A stretch of DNA of 53,664 nt from Roseovarius aestuarii. GTDB lineage: Bacteria > Pseudomonadota > Alphaproteobacteria > Rhodobacterales > Rhodobacteraceae. The position numbers and the translations under genes are program-made. Positions 1-8,708 of this stretch are shown piece by piece. The stretch is from contig JAPWHL010000027.1 in assembly GCA_027214255.1 (NCBI GenBank), positions 1 through 53,664 of the forward strand, in the 5' to 3' direction. Every line of letters starts with the position of its first letter. The first letter of the stretch is position 1. The notes under the pieces were generated by a model. It was not told where the DNA came from, did no database searches, and worked only from the letters and a program-made list of their open reading frames with translations.

Positions 1-77
1 GCAACCTCCCACAACGTCAATCCTCGCGCAGCCTCTACAACAGCACCATCAAGCGTTATTCGTATCGTGTCCGACAT
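1..77 (-). CDS. 2Fe-2S N-terminus, formate dehydrogenase alpha-like (partial)
   Basis: Only the first 25 codons lie in the window, read on the minus strand from an ATG at 77-75. A strong AAGGAG ribosome site sits at 85-90, seven bases upstream. The peptide starts MSDTIRITLDGAVVEAARG and continues LTLWEVA. This is the plant-type ferredoxin fold that opens the alpha subunit of NAD-dependent formate dehydrogenases and related molybdoenzymes (beta strand, LDG turn, then a W-E-V-A helix before the first cluster cysteines). The cysteines are outside the window, so the enzyme identity is inferred. It could instead be another protein with an N-terminal 2Fe-2S domain, such as a sarcosine-oxidase-type or NuoG-like subunit. 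It is divergent from the phosphatase gene at 284. Confidence 0.55.
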   Translation of the reverse strand, partial: MSDTIRITLDGAVVEAARGLTLWEV

Positions 78-283
78 TGGGTATCTCCTTAGAGTGTCGT
101 GACAATATAGATCATTACGTGGCGAAAGTCAGGCTGTCATTCCCGACATCAAAAGATGAGTTTACGCCAAGACGGGTCAGAAATTATATTCCTCGGCCTA
201 GGCCAAAGTTTCGTCCTTGTGCGTCTTTCCTTGCAACGCATCCGCTTATACTGTGCGCGCCTCACCATTGGGGGCAGCGCGCC

Positions 284-934
284 GTGACCGAAATTGTTCT
301 TGTACGCCATGGGCAGGCTAACCGTCATGCGACAGATGAAGCTGGATATGATCAGCTAAGTGATCTTGGCCGGTGCCAGGCCGGTTGGTTGGGGGCATGG
401 CTGGGCGAGACAGACCCCCATTTTGACCGTGTGATTACCGGCACGCTGTTTCGCCAACGTCAAACGGCCGAGGCCATGGGGCACAAGAATTGCCAAATGG
501 ATCCACGCTTGAATGAGCTGAGCTATTTCGCCTTGGCTCAGGCGCTGGAAGCACAATACGGAATTCCCGCCCCCTGCGACGCGACGGAATTTGCGCGATA
601 CCTCCCCGAGGTGATCGCCCATTGGGCGCAAGGCCGCTTGACCGATATTCCAGAAAGTTTTGATCAGTTCTCAGACCGGATTTCGGCTTTGATCGAAGAG
701 GTCTGCACCGGCCACGGCCGCGTTCTGTTGGTGACGTCCGGTGGGGTTATCGGCATGGTCTTGCGTCAGGTTCTGGGACTGGATGAGGCGGGCATGGCCA
801 AGGTGATGCTCGGCACGATGAACAGTTCGGTTCATCGATTGAATCACGTGCATGGAACATTGATGCTGGGTGGGTTTAACGCCACGCCGCATCTGGACGC
901 GCCCGATCGGGTGCATGCCCGCACGTTTATCTAG
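284..934 (+). CDS. histidine phosphatase family protein
   Basis: This 216-residue protein has the phosphoglycerate-mutase-like fold. The start is set at GTG 284 because the family begins exactly there (VTEIVLVRHGQ); an open frame continues upstream to 77 but has no family-like sequence. The RHGQ motif (residues 8-11) supplies the phospho-accepting His9. A second region near residue 155 (LLVTSGGVIGMVLRQVL) matches the usual V-x-HGG position but reads TSGG, so the second catalytic histidine is not at its common place. It probably hydrolyses a small phosphoester in the cytosol; the substrate cannot be told from sequence. It is the first gene of a run with the GST and saccharopine genes, with 24 bases to the next start. 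A possible -10 (TATACT) lies at 247-252. Confidence 0.82.
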   Translation: MTEIVLVRHGQANRHATDEAGYDQLSDLGRCQAGWLGAWLGETDPHFDRVITGTLFRQRQTAEAMGHKNCQMDPRLNELSYFALAQALEAQYGIPAPCDATEFARYLPEVIAHWAQGRLTDIPESFDQFSDRISALIEEVCTGHGRVLLVTSGGVIGMVLRQVLGLDEAGMAKVMLGTMNSSVHRLNHVHGTLMLGGFNATPHLDAPDRVHARTFI

Positions 935-958
935 AAACCAATGACAGGAGGCGCTGGA

Positions 959-1573
959 ATGAAACTCTATTACGCACCGGGCACAATTGCCGTGGCTTCG
1001 GTTCTGGCCGCGAAAGAGGCCGGGCTGGACGTTCACCTTCAAAAGGTCAACTTTCGGGACGCGGAACAGACAAAGCCTGCGTATCATCGGATCAATCCCA
1101 AGGGGCGCGTGCCTGCGTTGGAGATTGACGGAACTTATCTGACAGAAACAGGGGCCATTCTGGAGTATTTCGCCAGCGTCGCCCCCGAGGCTGCATTAAT
1201 GCCGCAAGACCCGCTTGAGGCCGCACATGTGCGGGCGGTCATGTTCTATCTGGCCAGCACGATGCACGTGAATCACGCGCATAAAATGCGCGGGCGTCGG
1301 TGGGCAAATGAGCAAAGCAGCTTTGACGATATGGCGGCGAAGGTGCCGCAGACGATGACAGACAGTGCGCAATATGTCCAAGACCACTGCCTGAAGGGTC
1401 CTTTCGTCAATGGCGAGGTCTTTAGCATTGCAGACCCCTATCTGTTTGCCATTTGCAACTGGCTGGAAAACGACAAGGTCGATGTCAGTGCCTTTCCGAA
1501 AATCGTCGCTTTTCAGGCGGCTATGGAGAAACGAACGTCAGTGCAGGCGGCGCGTGCCGCAGGCGTATTGTAA
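959..1573 (+). CDS. glutathione S-transferase family protein
   Basis: A cytosolic GST of 204 residues, the usual length. The ATG at 959 is chosen because AGGAGG sits at 945-950 with ideal spacing; an in-frame ATG at 941 would place the ribosome site inside the gene. The N-terminal thioredoxin-like domain opens MKLYYAPGTIAVAS and has the conserved VPAL turn and a TETGAIL version of the E-S-x-A-I glutathione-binding motif (about residues 62-68). An all-helical C-terminal domain follows, with the SIADPYLFAI N-capping segment near residue 163. The catalytic Ser/Cys/Tyr is not obvious. It lies 12 bases before the lysine-catabolism pair, so it is probably co-transcribed, but a role in that pathway is only a guess. 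Confidence 0.88.
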   Translation: MKLYYAPGTIAVASVLAAKEAGLDVHLQKVNFRDAEQTKPAYHRINPKGRVPALEIDGTYLTETGAILEYFASVAPEAALMPQDPLEAAHVRAVMFYLASTMHVNHAHKMRGRRWANEQSSFDDMAAKVPQTMTDSAQYVQDHCLKGPFVNGEVFSIADPYLFAICNWLENDKVDVSAFPKIVAFQAAMEKRTSVQAARAAGVL

Positions 1574-1585
1574 GAGGGATGCAAG

Positions 1586-2641
1586 ATGACACATTTGTGG
1601 GTCCGGGCCGAGCAGCGCCCGTTTGAAGAACGTGTCGGCCTGACACCCGAAGGGGCAGCCGAGCTGATGGCTGCGGGGTTTCAGGTGACTGTCGAGGACA
1701 GCACCAGTCGTGCGATTGGTATCGACGGGTATCGCGCAGCGGGTTGCGCGATTGCGCCAGAAGGCAGTTGGCCGAATGCACCCGAAGATGCGATTATCTT
1801 TGGGCTCAAGGAACTGCCTGAAGATGGCACACCGCTCAAGCATCGACACATCATGTTTGGCCATGCGTTCAAAGGTCAGCATTCCGGTCAGGTTCTACTG
1901 CGCCGATTTAGCGAAGGCGGCGGAGCGCTGTATGATCTAGAATATCTGGTGGACGAACAGGGCCGGCGTGTAGCTGCCTTTGGATACTGGGCGGGTTATG
2001 CAGGCGCGGCCATGGCCGTCAAATCCTGGACGGCGCAGCAAAGCGGCGCAATATGTACCCCTGTCAGCACATATGAAGGTAAACAGGCCTTGCTGGATGA
2101 TCTACAAAACGATCTGTCGGGTCATTCCAGCCCCAGTGCGATCATTATTGGCGCTTTGGGGCGGGTCGGAACGGGCGCGGCTGATCTGTGTACCGATCTG
2201 GGCCTGACGCCGACGCGGTGGGATATCGAGGAAACATCCAAGGGCGGGCCGTTCCCGGAAATCCTTGGTCATGATATCTTTCTGAATTGCATTTTTGCGC
2301 GACCCGGCACGCCGGTTTTCGTTCCACGCACGGCGCTTGATCAGCCCCGCAACCTGACCGTGATCGGGGATGTCGCCTGTGATCCGGATAGCGATTACAA
2401 CCCGGTGCCGGTCTATGATGCGGCAACCGATTGGGCCGCACCTGCGGTACGTGTGCATGACACGCCACCGATGGACGTGATGGCCATCGACAATCTGCCC
2501 TCGCTTTTGCCGGCTGAAAGTTCGCAGGATTTTGCGGCTCTGCTCTTGCCCTCGCTGCGCACACTGGGCAGTTTGGACGCTGGCGTGTGGGGACGCGCGC
2601 GCGATACGTTTGATTTTGCAATGAAAGGCATTTCGACATGA
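1586..2641 (+). CDS. saccharopine dehydrogenase (NAD+, L-lysine-forming) / LKR
   Basis: A 351-residue enzyme of the alanine-dehydrogenase/PNT fold, resembling fungal LYS1 and the lysine-ketoglutarate reductase half of plant and animal LKR/SDH. Lys75 in GLKELP and His93 in MFGHAFKGQ match the catalytic Lys and His of the yeast enzyme, and the RVGLTPEGAAELMAAGFQV opening is typical. A Rossmann stretch (IIIGALGRVGTGAADLC) lies near residues 187-203. It interconverts lysine plus 2-oxoglutarate and saccharopine. Its stop overlaps the next gene's start (ATGA, 2638-2641), and that gene encodes the second saccharopine enzyme. The pair therefore most likely degrades lysine, as known for the LKR/SDH route in Ruegeria, rather than making it. 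Confidence 0.9.
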   Translation: MTHLWVRAEQRPFEERVGLTPEGAAELMAAGFQVTVEDSTSRAIGIDGYRAAGCAIAPEGSWPNAPEDAIIFGLKELPEDGTPLKHRHIMFGHAFKGQHSGQVLLRRFSEGGGALYDLEYLVDEQGRRVAAFGYWAGYAGAAMAVKSWTAQQSGAICTPVSTYEGKQALLDDLQNDLSGHSSPSAIIIGALGRVGTGAADLCTDLGLTPTRWDIEETSKGGPFPEILGHDIFLNCIFARPGTPVFVPRTALDQPRNLTVIGDVACDPDSDYNPVPVYDAATDWAAPAVRVHDTPPMDVMAIDNLPSLLPAESSQDFAALLLPSLRTLGSLDAGVWGRARDTFDFAMKGIST

Positions 2642-3786
2642 CAATCCATTGGTGTGGTACAGGCCTGTCGGCCATCCCCGGACTGCGGCGGCTGATCCAG
2701 GCGGGGCACGAGGTGACGGTATGGAACCGCACGACCGAGAAAGCACAGGATGCCGTGGGCGATCTGACCCAGCGCATTCAAGTTTTTGACATGGACGCCA
2801 TCACAGCCGAGGTTCAGCCGGGTGATATCGTGGTTTCTATGCTGCCCGGAGATTGGCATGTCCCGCTCGCTGAAATGGCGATTGCCAAAGGCGCGCATTT
2901 CGCCAGTTCATCCTATATATCCCCTGAAATGCGCGCACTACATGCAAAGGCACAGGCCGCGGGCCTTTGTCTGGTGAATGAAATCGGGCTGGATCCGGGT
3001 ATTGACCATCTGATGGCCCATGTTTTGATTGCCGATTACCGCGCCAGCGAGGCATGCGACGCATCCAACGATCTGTCGTTTATTTCATACTGTGGCGGAA
3101 TTCCCAAACATCCCAATCAGTTCCGCTATAAATTCAGTTGGTCCCCATTGGGCGTTCTCAAGGCCTTGCGTTCGCCTTCGCGCTCTATTCAGGATCATGA
3201 GGAACGCAATGTATCTCGTCCTTGGGACGCGATCAGCAGCTATACAGCCCCACTGCCTACGCCCGAAACCTTTGAGGTATACCCAAACCGCGATAGCGTG
3301 CCGTTTATCGCAGACTATCGTTTTGATCCTGAATGGCGGATCAAGGAATTTGTACGCGGCACGCTGCGCCTGAACGGTTGGAGTGATGCTTGGGCCGATG
3401 TGTTTGCCGAGGTCGAAACTCTGGAAGGTCCAGCCGGTGATGCCCGACTGCGCGAAATGTCCGACACGTTTTGGGCTGAACACGCCTATGACGAGGGCGA
3501 ACCGGATCGCGTTGTCATGTGTGTCGCCCTGAAGGCCGAACGTGACGGGGCTACGGTCTGGCACAAAAGCTATGTGATGGATGGTTGGGGCGATGCGCGC
3601 GGAACTGCCATGGCACGTCTGGTCTCGATTCCGCTCAGCTTGGCCATTGAGGCCGTCTTGCAGGGTGATATTGCCCCCGGCGTTAGTCCTGCGCCCAACG
3701 ATCCCGCATTGCTGGAGCGTTTTCTGGCCGAGGTCGGCACGTTGGCCCAACATTTGGAAATCGTTGATCATATGGGGGCCGCATAG
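2638..3786 (+). CDS. saccharopine dehydrogenase (glutamate-forming) family protein
   Basis: A 382-residue LYS9-like protein. It has an N-terminal Rossmann segment (HWCGTGLSAIPGLRRLI), the family motif NEIGLDPGIDHLMAH near residues 117-131, and the substrate-domain signature FISYCGGIPKHPNQ then RYKFSWSPLGVLKAL. These are typical of enzymes that oxidise saccharopine to glutamate and 2-aminoadipate-6-semialdehyde. The nucleotide loop reads GTGLSAIPGL, a little degenerate against GxGxxG. Start ATG 2638 overlaps the upstream LKR stop by 4 bp, so translation is likely coupled. The semialdehyde would then need an aldehyde dehydrogenase, which is not next door. Confidence 0.88.
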   Translation: MTIHWCGTGLSAIPGLRRLIQAGHEVTVWNRTTEKAQDAVGDLTQRIQVFDMDAITAEVQPGDIVVSMLPGDWHVPLAEMAIAKGAHFASSSYISPEMRALHAKAQAAGLCLVNEIGLDPGIDHLMAHVLIADYRASEACDASNDLSFISYCGGIPKHPNQFRYKFSWSPLGVLKALRSPSRSIQDHEERNVSRPWDAISSYTAPLPTPETFEVYPNRDSVPFIADYRFDPEWRIKEFVRGTLRLNGWSDAWADVFAEVETLEGPAGDARLREMSDTFWAEHAYDEGEPDRVVMCVALKAERDGATVWHKSYVMDGWGDARGTAMARLVSIPLSLAIEAVLQGDIAPGVSPAPNDPALLERFLAEVGTLAQHLEIVDHMGAA

Positions 3787-3808
3787 ATACGGGCCGTTGT
3801 GAACCTTT

Positions 3809-3842
3809 CCGGGCCCACGTGAATCGTTTGGGCCCGGGTGTT
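3809..3842 (+). terminator. hairpin terminator after saccharopine operon
   Basis: CCGGGCCCA (3809-3817) pairs perfectly with TGGGCCCGG (3829-3837) across an 11-base loop, followed by a weak T-containing tail (GTGTTTC). It begins 23 bases after the saccharopine dehydrogenase stop and 35 bases before mtgA, so it probably ends the upstream operon. The T tract is poor, so readthrough is possible. Confidence 0.6.
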
Positions 3843-3876
3843 TCAACAGCGCAATACGGTCTAGCATCACAATTCA

Positions 3877-4605
3877 ATGTCAAAAAAGCCGTCCAAATCC
3901 AAATCTAGCCCAAAACGTACTGGCGTGATTGTCCGCGCCCGGCGCTGGGTCCGGCGTTGGATGTTATGGTTTTTGGTTGTGGTGATTGCATGTACTGGTC
4001 TGTTGGTTCTGTTGCATCGTTTTGTACCGCCCGGTGACACGCTGTACATGAAACAAGAAACCCATCGATTGGGAAAAATTGATTATCAGTGGGTGTCGAT
4101 GGCAGATATCGCCCCGGTGATGGCCCGCTCGGTCGTGGCCGCCGAAGATGCAAACTTTTGCAATCATTGGGGGTTTGATATGGGCGCGATCCGTCAGGTT
4201 CTGGAAGAGGGCGGCGCGCGCGGTGCATCCACCCTTAGCCAGCAAACGGTGAAAAACGTCTATCTCTGGCACGGTCGAACATGGGTGCGAAAGGCGCTCG
4301 AGGCGCTTTTGACGCCAGTGGTTGAAACCATTTGGACCAAGCGCCGGATTGTCGAAGTTTACCTGAATGTTGCTGAATTCGATCAGGGAATCTTTGGTGT
4401 GGATGCGGCGGCGCATCATTACTTCGGAACGGGTCCAAGCCAGCTAAGTGATCGACAGGCTGCGCTGCTGGCCGCCGTTCTACCCAATCCCAAGGATCGG
4501 TCAGCCAGCAATCCCACGCCGTGGCTTAACAAGCGGGCCAATTCGATCATGGATGGTGCGGCCACCATCCGCCGTGATGGGCGCGCTGCGTGTTTCGAGG
4601 ATTGA
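3877..4605 (+). CDS. mtgA: monofunctional peptidoglycan transglycosylase MtgA
   Basis: A GT51 glycosyltransferase of 242 residues, normal for MtgA. A basic N-terminus (residues 1-28) precedes one membrane anchor (about 29-46), and the catalytic domain lies in the periplasm. The donor-site motif reads VVAAEDANFCNHWGFD with catalytic Glu90; the family more often has EDxxFxxHxGFD, so an Asn precedes the conserved His here. Further family motifs are GASTLSQQTVKN, RRIVEVYLNVAEFDQGIFG and AALLAAVLPNPK. It polymerises lipid II into glycan strands without a transpeptidase domain. It stands alone between two operons, with GST and queG downstream. Confidence 0.95.
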   Translation: MSKKPSKSKSSPKRTGVIVRARRWVRRWMLWFLVVVIACTGLLVLLHRFVPPGDTLYMKQETHRLGKIDYQWVSMADIAPVMARSVVAAEDANFCNHWGFDMGAIRQVLEEGGARGASTLSQQTVKNVYLWHGRTWVRKALEALLTPVVETIWTKRRIVEVYLNVAEFDQGIFGVDAAAHHYFGTGPSQLSDRQAALLAAVLPNPKDRSASNPTPWLNKRANSIMDGAATIRRDGRAACFED

Positions 4606-4662
4606 AAACCTCGTCTTAAACGGGCAATTAGAGGCACCGCCCTCAAAAAGGTTTGCCGTGTC

Positions 4663-5328
4663 ATGGCACATTTGTATCACGTTCCGTTGTCGCCGTTCTG
4701 CCGTAAGGTGCGTTTGAGTCTGGCTGAAAAAAAGATCGAGTGCAGCCTCGAAGAAGAACGATACTGGGAGCGCGGTCAGGATTTCCTGCGCCGCAACCCT
4801 GCTGGCAAGGTGCCTGTCCTGCGAATCGATGGCAAAGTAATGTCCGAAAGTTCGGCAATCTGCGAGTATCTCGAGGAAAAATATCCCGAGCCGTCTCTCA
4901 TGCCCCGCAGTGCCGAAGCGCGTTACGAAGTGCGGCGTCTGGTCAGTTGGTTCGACGATAAATTCCACCACGAGGTGACGTCCAAGCTTTTGTACGAACG
5001 GGTGAACAAGAAAATCACCGGTTCCGGATATCCCGACAGCGGCAACGTGAAATCCGGAGCGCGCGCAATCAAATACCACCTCGATTATATGGCTTGGCTG
5101 TTGGATCATCGTCGGTGGCTGGCCGGTGACGTAATGACGCTCGCAGATTTTGCCGCCGCTGCGCATCTTAGCTCGCTTGACTACATTTCTGACGTGGATT
5201 GGAATCGGAGCGATGTGGTCAAGGATTGGTATGCCAAGATCAAATCCCGCCCGGCCTTTCGCAACATCCTAACCGATCAGGTGTCCGGCTTTAAGCCGCC
5301 GTTGCATTATGCCGATCTGGATTTCTAA
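4663..5328 (+). CDS. glutathione S-transferase family protein
   Basis: A 221-residue GST. The N-terminal domain contains [11 protein letters not shown], with Cys13 in the catalytic position as in omega- or beta-like GSTs, then [13 protein letters not shown] and the glutathione-binding [12 protein letters not shown]. The C-terminal helical domain contains [24 protein letters not shown] Cys nucleophile favours thioltransferase or deglutathionylation chemistry over conjugation. It lies 57 bases after mtgA and 68 bases before queG, a placement that suggests one transcript but gives no substrate. Confidence 0.88.
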   Translation: MAHLYHVPLSPFCRKVRLSLAEKKIECSLEEERYWERGQDFLRRNPAGKVPVLRIDGKVMSESSAICEYLEEKYPEPSLMPRSAEARYEVRRLVSWFDDKFHHEVTSKLLYERVNKKITGSGYPDSGNVKSGARAIKYHLDYMAWLLDHRRWLAGDVMTLADFAAAAHLSSLDYISDVDWNRSDVVKDWYAKIKSRPAFRNILTDQVSGFKPPLHYADLDF

Positions 5329-5396
5329 GGTGGTGGCAGGACCAATTTACCAAGGCAGCGCTGGATTGCGGCGATCGGTTTGTCCATATCCGGTTT

Positions 5397-6464
5397 ATGA
5401 CTGATCTCAAATCCCAGCTGATTGCACAGGCCACCGCCGAGGGGTTTGACCTGACCCGTATTTGCCGCCCCGGTGATGTGCCACAGGTGCCTGCGCGACT
5501 GGCAGAGTTTTTGGCGGCACAGCGTCACGGACAGATGCACTGGATGGAGGACCGGAGCCATTGGCGTGGCAATCCCGCCGCCCTATGGCCCGAAGCGCGA
5601 TCCGTCATCATGCTGGGGGAAAGCTATACCCCGAAGGAAAACCCAATGCAGACCCTGTCACAGGTGGATGTGGGTACAATTTCCGTTTATGCGCGCAATC
5701 GCGACTATCACGATCTGGTCAAAAAGCGTCTTAAACGTGTGGCGCGCTGGTTAATCGCCAAGGCGGAGCAATCCGGCGTAGAAACCCCACAGGTCAAGGT
5801 CTTTGTTGATACTGCGCCAGTCCCTGAAAAACCTTTGGGACAGGCCGCCGGATTGGGCTGGCAGGGTAAGCACACCAATTTGGTCAGTCGTGACCTTGGC
5901 AGTTGGTTCTTTATCGGCTCGGTCTTTACCACGTTAGAAATTGACCCTGACAAAGGCGAAACCGATCATTGTGGGTCGTGCCGGGCCTGTCTGGATGTGT
6001 GCCCCACAGATGCGTTTCCAGCGCCCTACCAATTGGATGCGCGCCGCTGCATCTCCTATTTGACGATTGAACATAAAGGCCCGGTTGATCCCGAATTGCG
6101 GGCCAAGATGGGCAACCGCATTTACGGATGCGACGATTGTCTTGCCGCCTGCCCTTGGAACAAATTCGCAATCGAAGCGCGTGAAGCGCGGTATCATGCG
6201 CGCGACGATTTGCTGGCTCCACCCTTGGCTGAACTGGCCCAACTGGATGATGCGGCCTTTCGCGCCAAGTTTTCAGGGTCGCCCATCAAACGGATCGGGC
6301 GGGATCGATTTTTGCGCAATGTGCTGTACGCCGTTGGTAACTCTGGCGATCTGTCATTACTGCCCGTTGCGCAGCAACATTGCCAAGCAAATGATCCAAC
6401 AGTCTCGGATGCGGCATGTTGGGCGGTAGAGCGTCTGCAAAATGACGCAAACAGGCTGGAATAG
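5397..6464 (+). CDS. queG: tRNA epoxyqueuosine(34) reductase QueG
   Basis: A 355-residue enzyme that performs the last step of queuosine synthesis in tRNA, reducing epoxyqueuosine to queuosine with cobalamin and two 4Fe-4S clusters. The conserved Asp in [13 protein letters not shown] (Asp138) is the expected catalytic acid. Cluster cysteines are C192, C195, C198 and C202 ([17 protein letters not shown]) with C218, and C245, C248 and C252 ([16 protein letters not shown]). The C-terminal residues after about 280 form a HEAT-like tail ([11 protein letters not shown]...) as in full-length QueG. It is cytosolic. No other queuosine gene is in the window. Confidence 0.95.
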   Translation: MTDLKSQLIAQATAEGFDLTRICRPGDVPQVPARLAEFLAAQRHGQMHWMEDRSHWRGNPAALWPEARSVIMLGESYTPKENPMQTLSQVDVGTISVYARNRDYHDLVKKRLKRVARWLIAKAEQSGVETPQVKVFVDTAPVPEKPLGQAAGLGWQGKHTNLVSRDLGSWFFIGSVFTTLEIDPDKGETDHCGSCRACLDVCPTDAFPAPYQLDARRCISYLTIEHKGPVDPELRAKMGNRIYGCDDCLAACPWNKFAIEAREARYHARDDLLAPPLAELAQLDDAAFRAKFSGSPIKRIGRDRFLRNVLYAVGNSGDLSLLPVAQQHCQANDPTVSDAACWAVERLQNDANRLE

Positions 6465-6474
6465 CCTGCTGAAC

Positions 6475-6502
6475 CCGCTAAACCGCTATAAGAACTTAGC
6501 GG
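6475..6502 (+). promoter_or_regulatory. hairpin that reaches the ribosome site of the next gene
   Basis: CCGCTAA (6475-6481) pairs exactly with TTAGCGG (6496-6502). The overlapping CCGC..TAAG / CTTAGCGG offers an alternative fold. The last two bases of the stem are the first two of the GGAG ribosome site (6501-6504), seven bases before ATG 6512. It could lower or tune translation of the hydantoinase-family gene, or be a weak queG terminator lacking a T tract. Seen as a dyad only; function is inferred. Confidence 0.3.
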
Positions 6503-6511
6503 AGCGAAGCA

Positions 6512-8515
6512 ATGGCGATCCTTTTAGGCGTTGATACGGGCGGCACTTACACCGATGCGGTTTTGATCCGCGATGAGACAGACGTGATTGCCAGCGCCAA
6601 GGCCCTGACCACGCGTCACGATCTGGCCATCGGTATCGGTGAGGCTGTGGCCAAGGTTCTGACTTCCAGCGGCACGCCCCCGGAGAACATCGCCTTGGCG
6701 TCATTGTCGACCACCCTTGCGACCAATGCGCTGGTCGAAGGGCAGGGCGGGCGCGTGGGTCTGGTCTATATCGGATTCCGCGAGCAGGATTTAGAGGGGC
6801 ACGGCCTGCGCGCTGCATTGGGCAGCGATCCCGCGCTGATCCTGAGTGGCGGGCACAATCACGCCGGATTCGAGGCCCAACCGTTGGATCATGCGACTTT
6901 ATTACAATGGCTTGAGCAGGATCAGGGCGCTTCGGCTTATGCTGTGGCCAGCCAATTTGCCACTCGCAATCCCGCGCACGAACTGGCCGCGGCCCAGATG
7001 ATCACCCAGATCACTGGCCGGCCGGTGTCGTGTTCGCACCACCTTTCGGCCAAGTTGAATGGCCCGAAACGTGCGCTGACTGCTTTATTGAACGCCCGAT
7101 TGATTGGGATGATTGCACGATTGATCGATAAGGCAGAAGGCAAGTTAAGTGATTTGGGCATCCGGGCACCACTGATGGTCGTGCGGGGGGATGGTGCATT
7201 GATCAGTGCCGATCAGGCGCGGGATCGACCGATTGAGACTATTCTTAGCGGGCCAGCGGCCAGTATCGTGGGCGCACGTTGGATGACAGGTGTGGAGCAC
7301 GCGTTGGTCTCAGATATCGGCGGCACAACCACCGATATCGCCGTATTGCGCGACGGACGCCCCACAATTGATCCTGCGGGGGCTCAGGTAGGGCCATGGC
7401 GAACCATGGTCGAGGCAGTGGCGATGCGCACCACCGGGTTGGGCGGTGACAGTCAGGTGAATGTGCTGGATCAGGGCCTGACAGGCGGCGTCGCACTGGG
7501 CCCACGCCGCGTGCTACCGGTCAGCCTGATTGGTCACGAATCCCCCGATATTGTGCATCGCACATTGGACGCGCAGCTGCGCAACACCGTGCCAGGCGAG
7601 TATGACGCGGTTTTTGTCCGTGCCGTACAGGGGATTGACGCTGAGGGCTTGCCGGAACGTGATGCCGCTTTGTTGACTCGGATCATCGAAGGGAATGTGC
7701 AGCCAGTCGGTGCAATCTTGCGCACCCGGATGGAGCAACAGGCCCTGATGCGGCTGGTCACGCGCGGTCTGGTTCAAATGTCTGGCGTGACGCCTTCGGA
7801 TGCGAGCCACGCTTTGGGACGGGTCGATGTGTGGGATGTCGCGGCGGCAGAAAAGGCACTGCAGCTGTTGGCGCGCAAAAGGACCGGATCGGGAAACAGG
7901 TTGGCTGAGACGGTGCACGATATGGCGCAGATGATTGTAGATCGCCTGACATATCAGACCGTTTTAGCCTTGTTAGAGACTGCTTATTCGGAAGAGGATC
8001 TGCCCTTTGGGGTGCCTGCCGATCAACTGGCCCGCCATGTTTTGACGCAGCGAGGATTGGATGGTCACCGAGGGTTGGTTCGTCTGGATGTTGGCTTGAA
8101 CGTCCCCGTGGTCGGGCTGGGCGCATCGGCAAGCAGCTATTATCCCACCGTTGGTCAGAGGCTGGGATGTGACATGATCTTGCATGAACACGCGGGTGTT
8201 GCGAACGCCATTGGCGCCGTGGTCGGGCAGGTCACGATCCGGCGCAGCGGCACGGTGACGTCACCCAGTGAAGGGGTGTATCGGGTGCATTTGGACACAG
8301 GCCCGCAGGATTTCAGCGAGGCTGAAACGGCATTGAACAAGTTGCAAGAAACTCTGGAGCGCGTCGCCCGCGCCGAGGCGTCTGCCGCCGGGGCTGAAGA
8401 TATTCAGATCAGTACCACCCGGGATTTACGCACGGCTCAGGCCGAGGCGCGTCAGGTCTTTCTGGAGGGTGAGATCATGGTGGAAGCGTCGGGCAGGCCG
8501 CGGATTGCGGTTTGA
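6512..8515 (+). CDS. hydantoinase/oxoprolinase family protein (HyuA-like)
   Basis: A 667-residue protein of the ATP-dependent hydantoinase A/5-oxoprolinase/acetone carboxylase beta family. Two acetate-kinase-like phosphate-binding motifs are clear: GVDTGGTYTDAVL (residues 6-18) and SDIGGTTTDIAVL (near residue 270). Between them runs the family segment SLSTTLATNALVEGQGGRVGL (split here as SLSTTLATNALV and EGQGGRVGL). These enzymes hydrolyse cyclic amides with ATP, usually together with a HyuB partner. No HyuB gene is adjacent, so this one is either a stand-alone form or pairs with a distant partner. It is preceded by a GGAG site in a possible hairpin and followed by an intergenic repeat. Confidence 0.88.
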   Translation: MAILLGVDTGGTYTDAVLIRDETDVIASAKALTTRHDLAIGIGEAVAKVLTSSGTPPENIALASLSTTLATNALVEGQGGRVGLVYIGFREQDLEGHGLRAALGSDPALILSGGHNHAGFEAQPLDHATLLQWLEQDQGASAYAVASQFATRNPAHELAAAQMITQITGRPVSCSHHLSAKLNGPKRALTALLNARLIGMIARLIDKAEGKLSDLGIRAPLMVVRGDGALISADQARDRPIETILSGPAASIVGARWMTGVEHALVSDIGGTTTDIAVLRDGRPTIDPAGAQVGPWRTMVEAVAMRTTGLGGDSQVNVLDQGLTGGVALGPRRVLPVSLIGHESPDIVHRTLDAQLRNTVPGEYDAVFVRAVQGIDAEGLPERDAALLTRIIEGNVQPVGAILRTRMEQQALMRLVTRGLVQMSGVTPSDASHALGRVDVWDVAAAEKALQLLARKRTGSGNRLAETVHDMAQMIVDRLTYQTVLALLETAYSEEDLPFGVPADQLARHVLTQRGLDGHRGLVRLDVGLNVPVVGLGASASSYYPTVGQRLGCDMILHEHAGVANAIGAVVGQVTIRRSGTVTSPSEGVYRVHLDTGPQDFSEAETALNKLQETLERVARAEASAAGAEDIQISTTRDLRTAQAEARQVFLEGEIMVEASGRPRIAV

Positions 8516-8603
8516 TGCCTGTGTGCACGTAGGCCTCCGGGCCTCGGCGCTATAATGCAGCGTAAAAATCTGCAATACTGAAGGCGACGTTCTGGATCTG
8601 AGC

Positions 8604-8686
8604 AAAAATGGGGGCGCTGCCCCCGACATCGAAAACCCTTCGGGTTTCCAATGCCTCCCCCGGGATATTTTGGCCAGAAGATGAAA
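8604..8686 (+). repeat. roseobacter-type intergenic repeat, copy A (longest)
   Basis: A composite palindromic block between the hydantoinase-like gene and kbl. It holds GGGGGC/GCCCCC around a 3-base loop (8610-8624), AAACCC/GGGTTT around TTC (8633-8647), then the core GGGATATTTTGGCCAGAAGA (8662-8681). The same core, more or less altered, recurs at 13769, 25639, 31930 and, on the minus strand, 34584. All copies lie just 3' of a gene and in its direction, so a transcript-end role is likely. The rest of 8516-8708 holds no convincing gene. Confidence 0.65.
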
Positions 8687-8708
8687 TAGAAATTGGAAAG
8701 GTTGGAGC

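Noticed and set aside
8516..8708. Possible glycine riboswitch before kbl
   Set aside because: The gap contains the repeat element and simple hairpins but no paired glycine-aptamer motifs that I can recognise.
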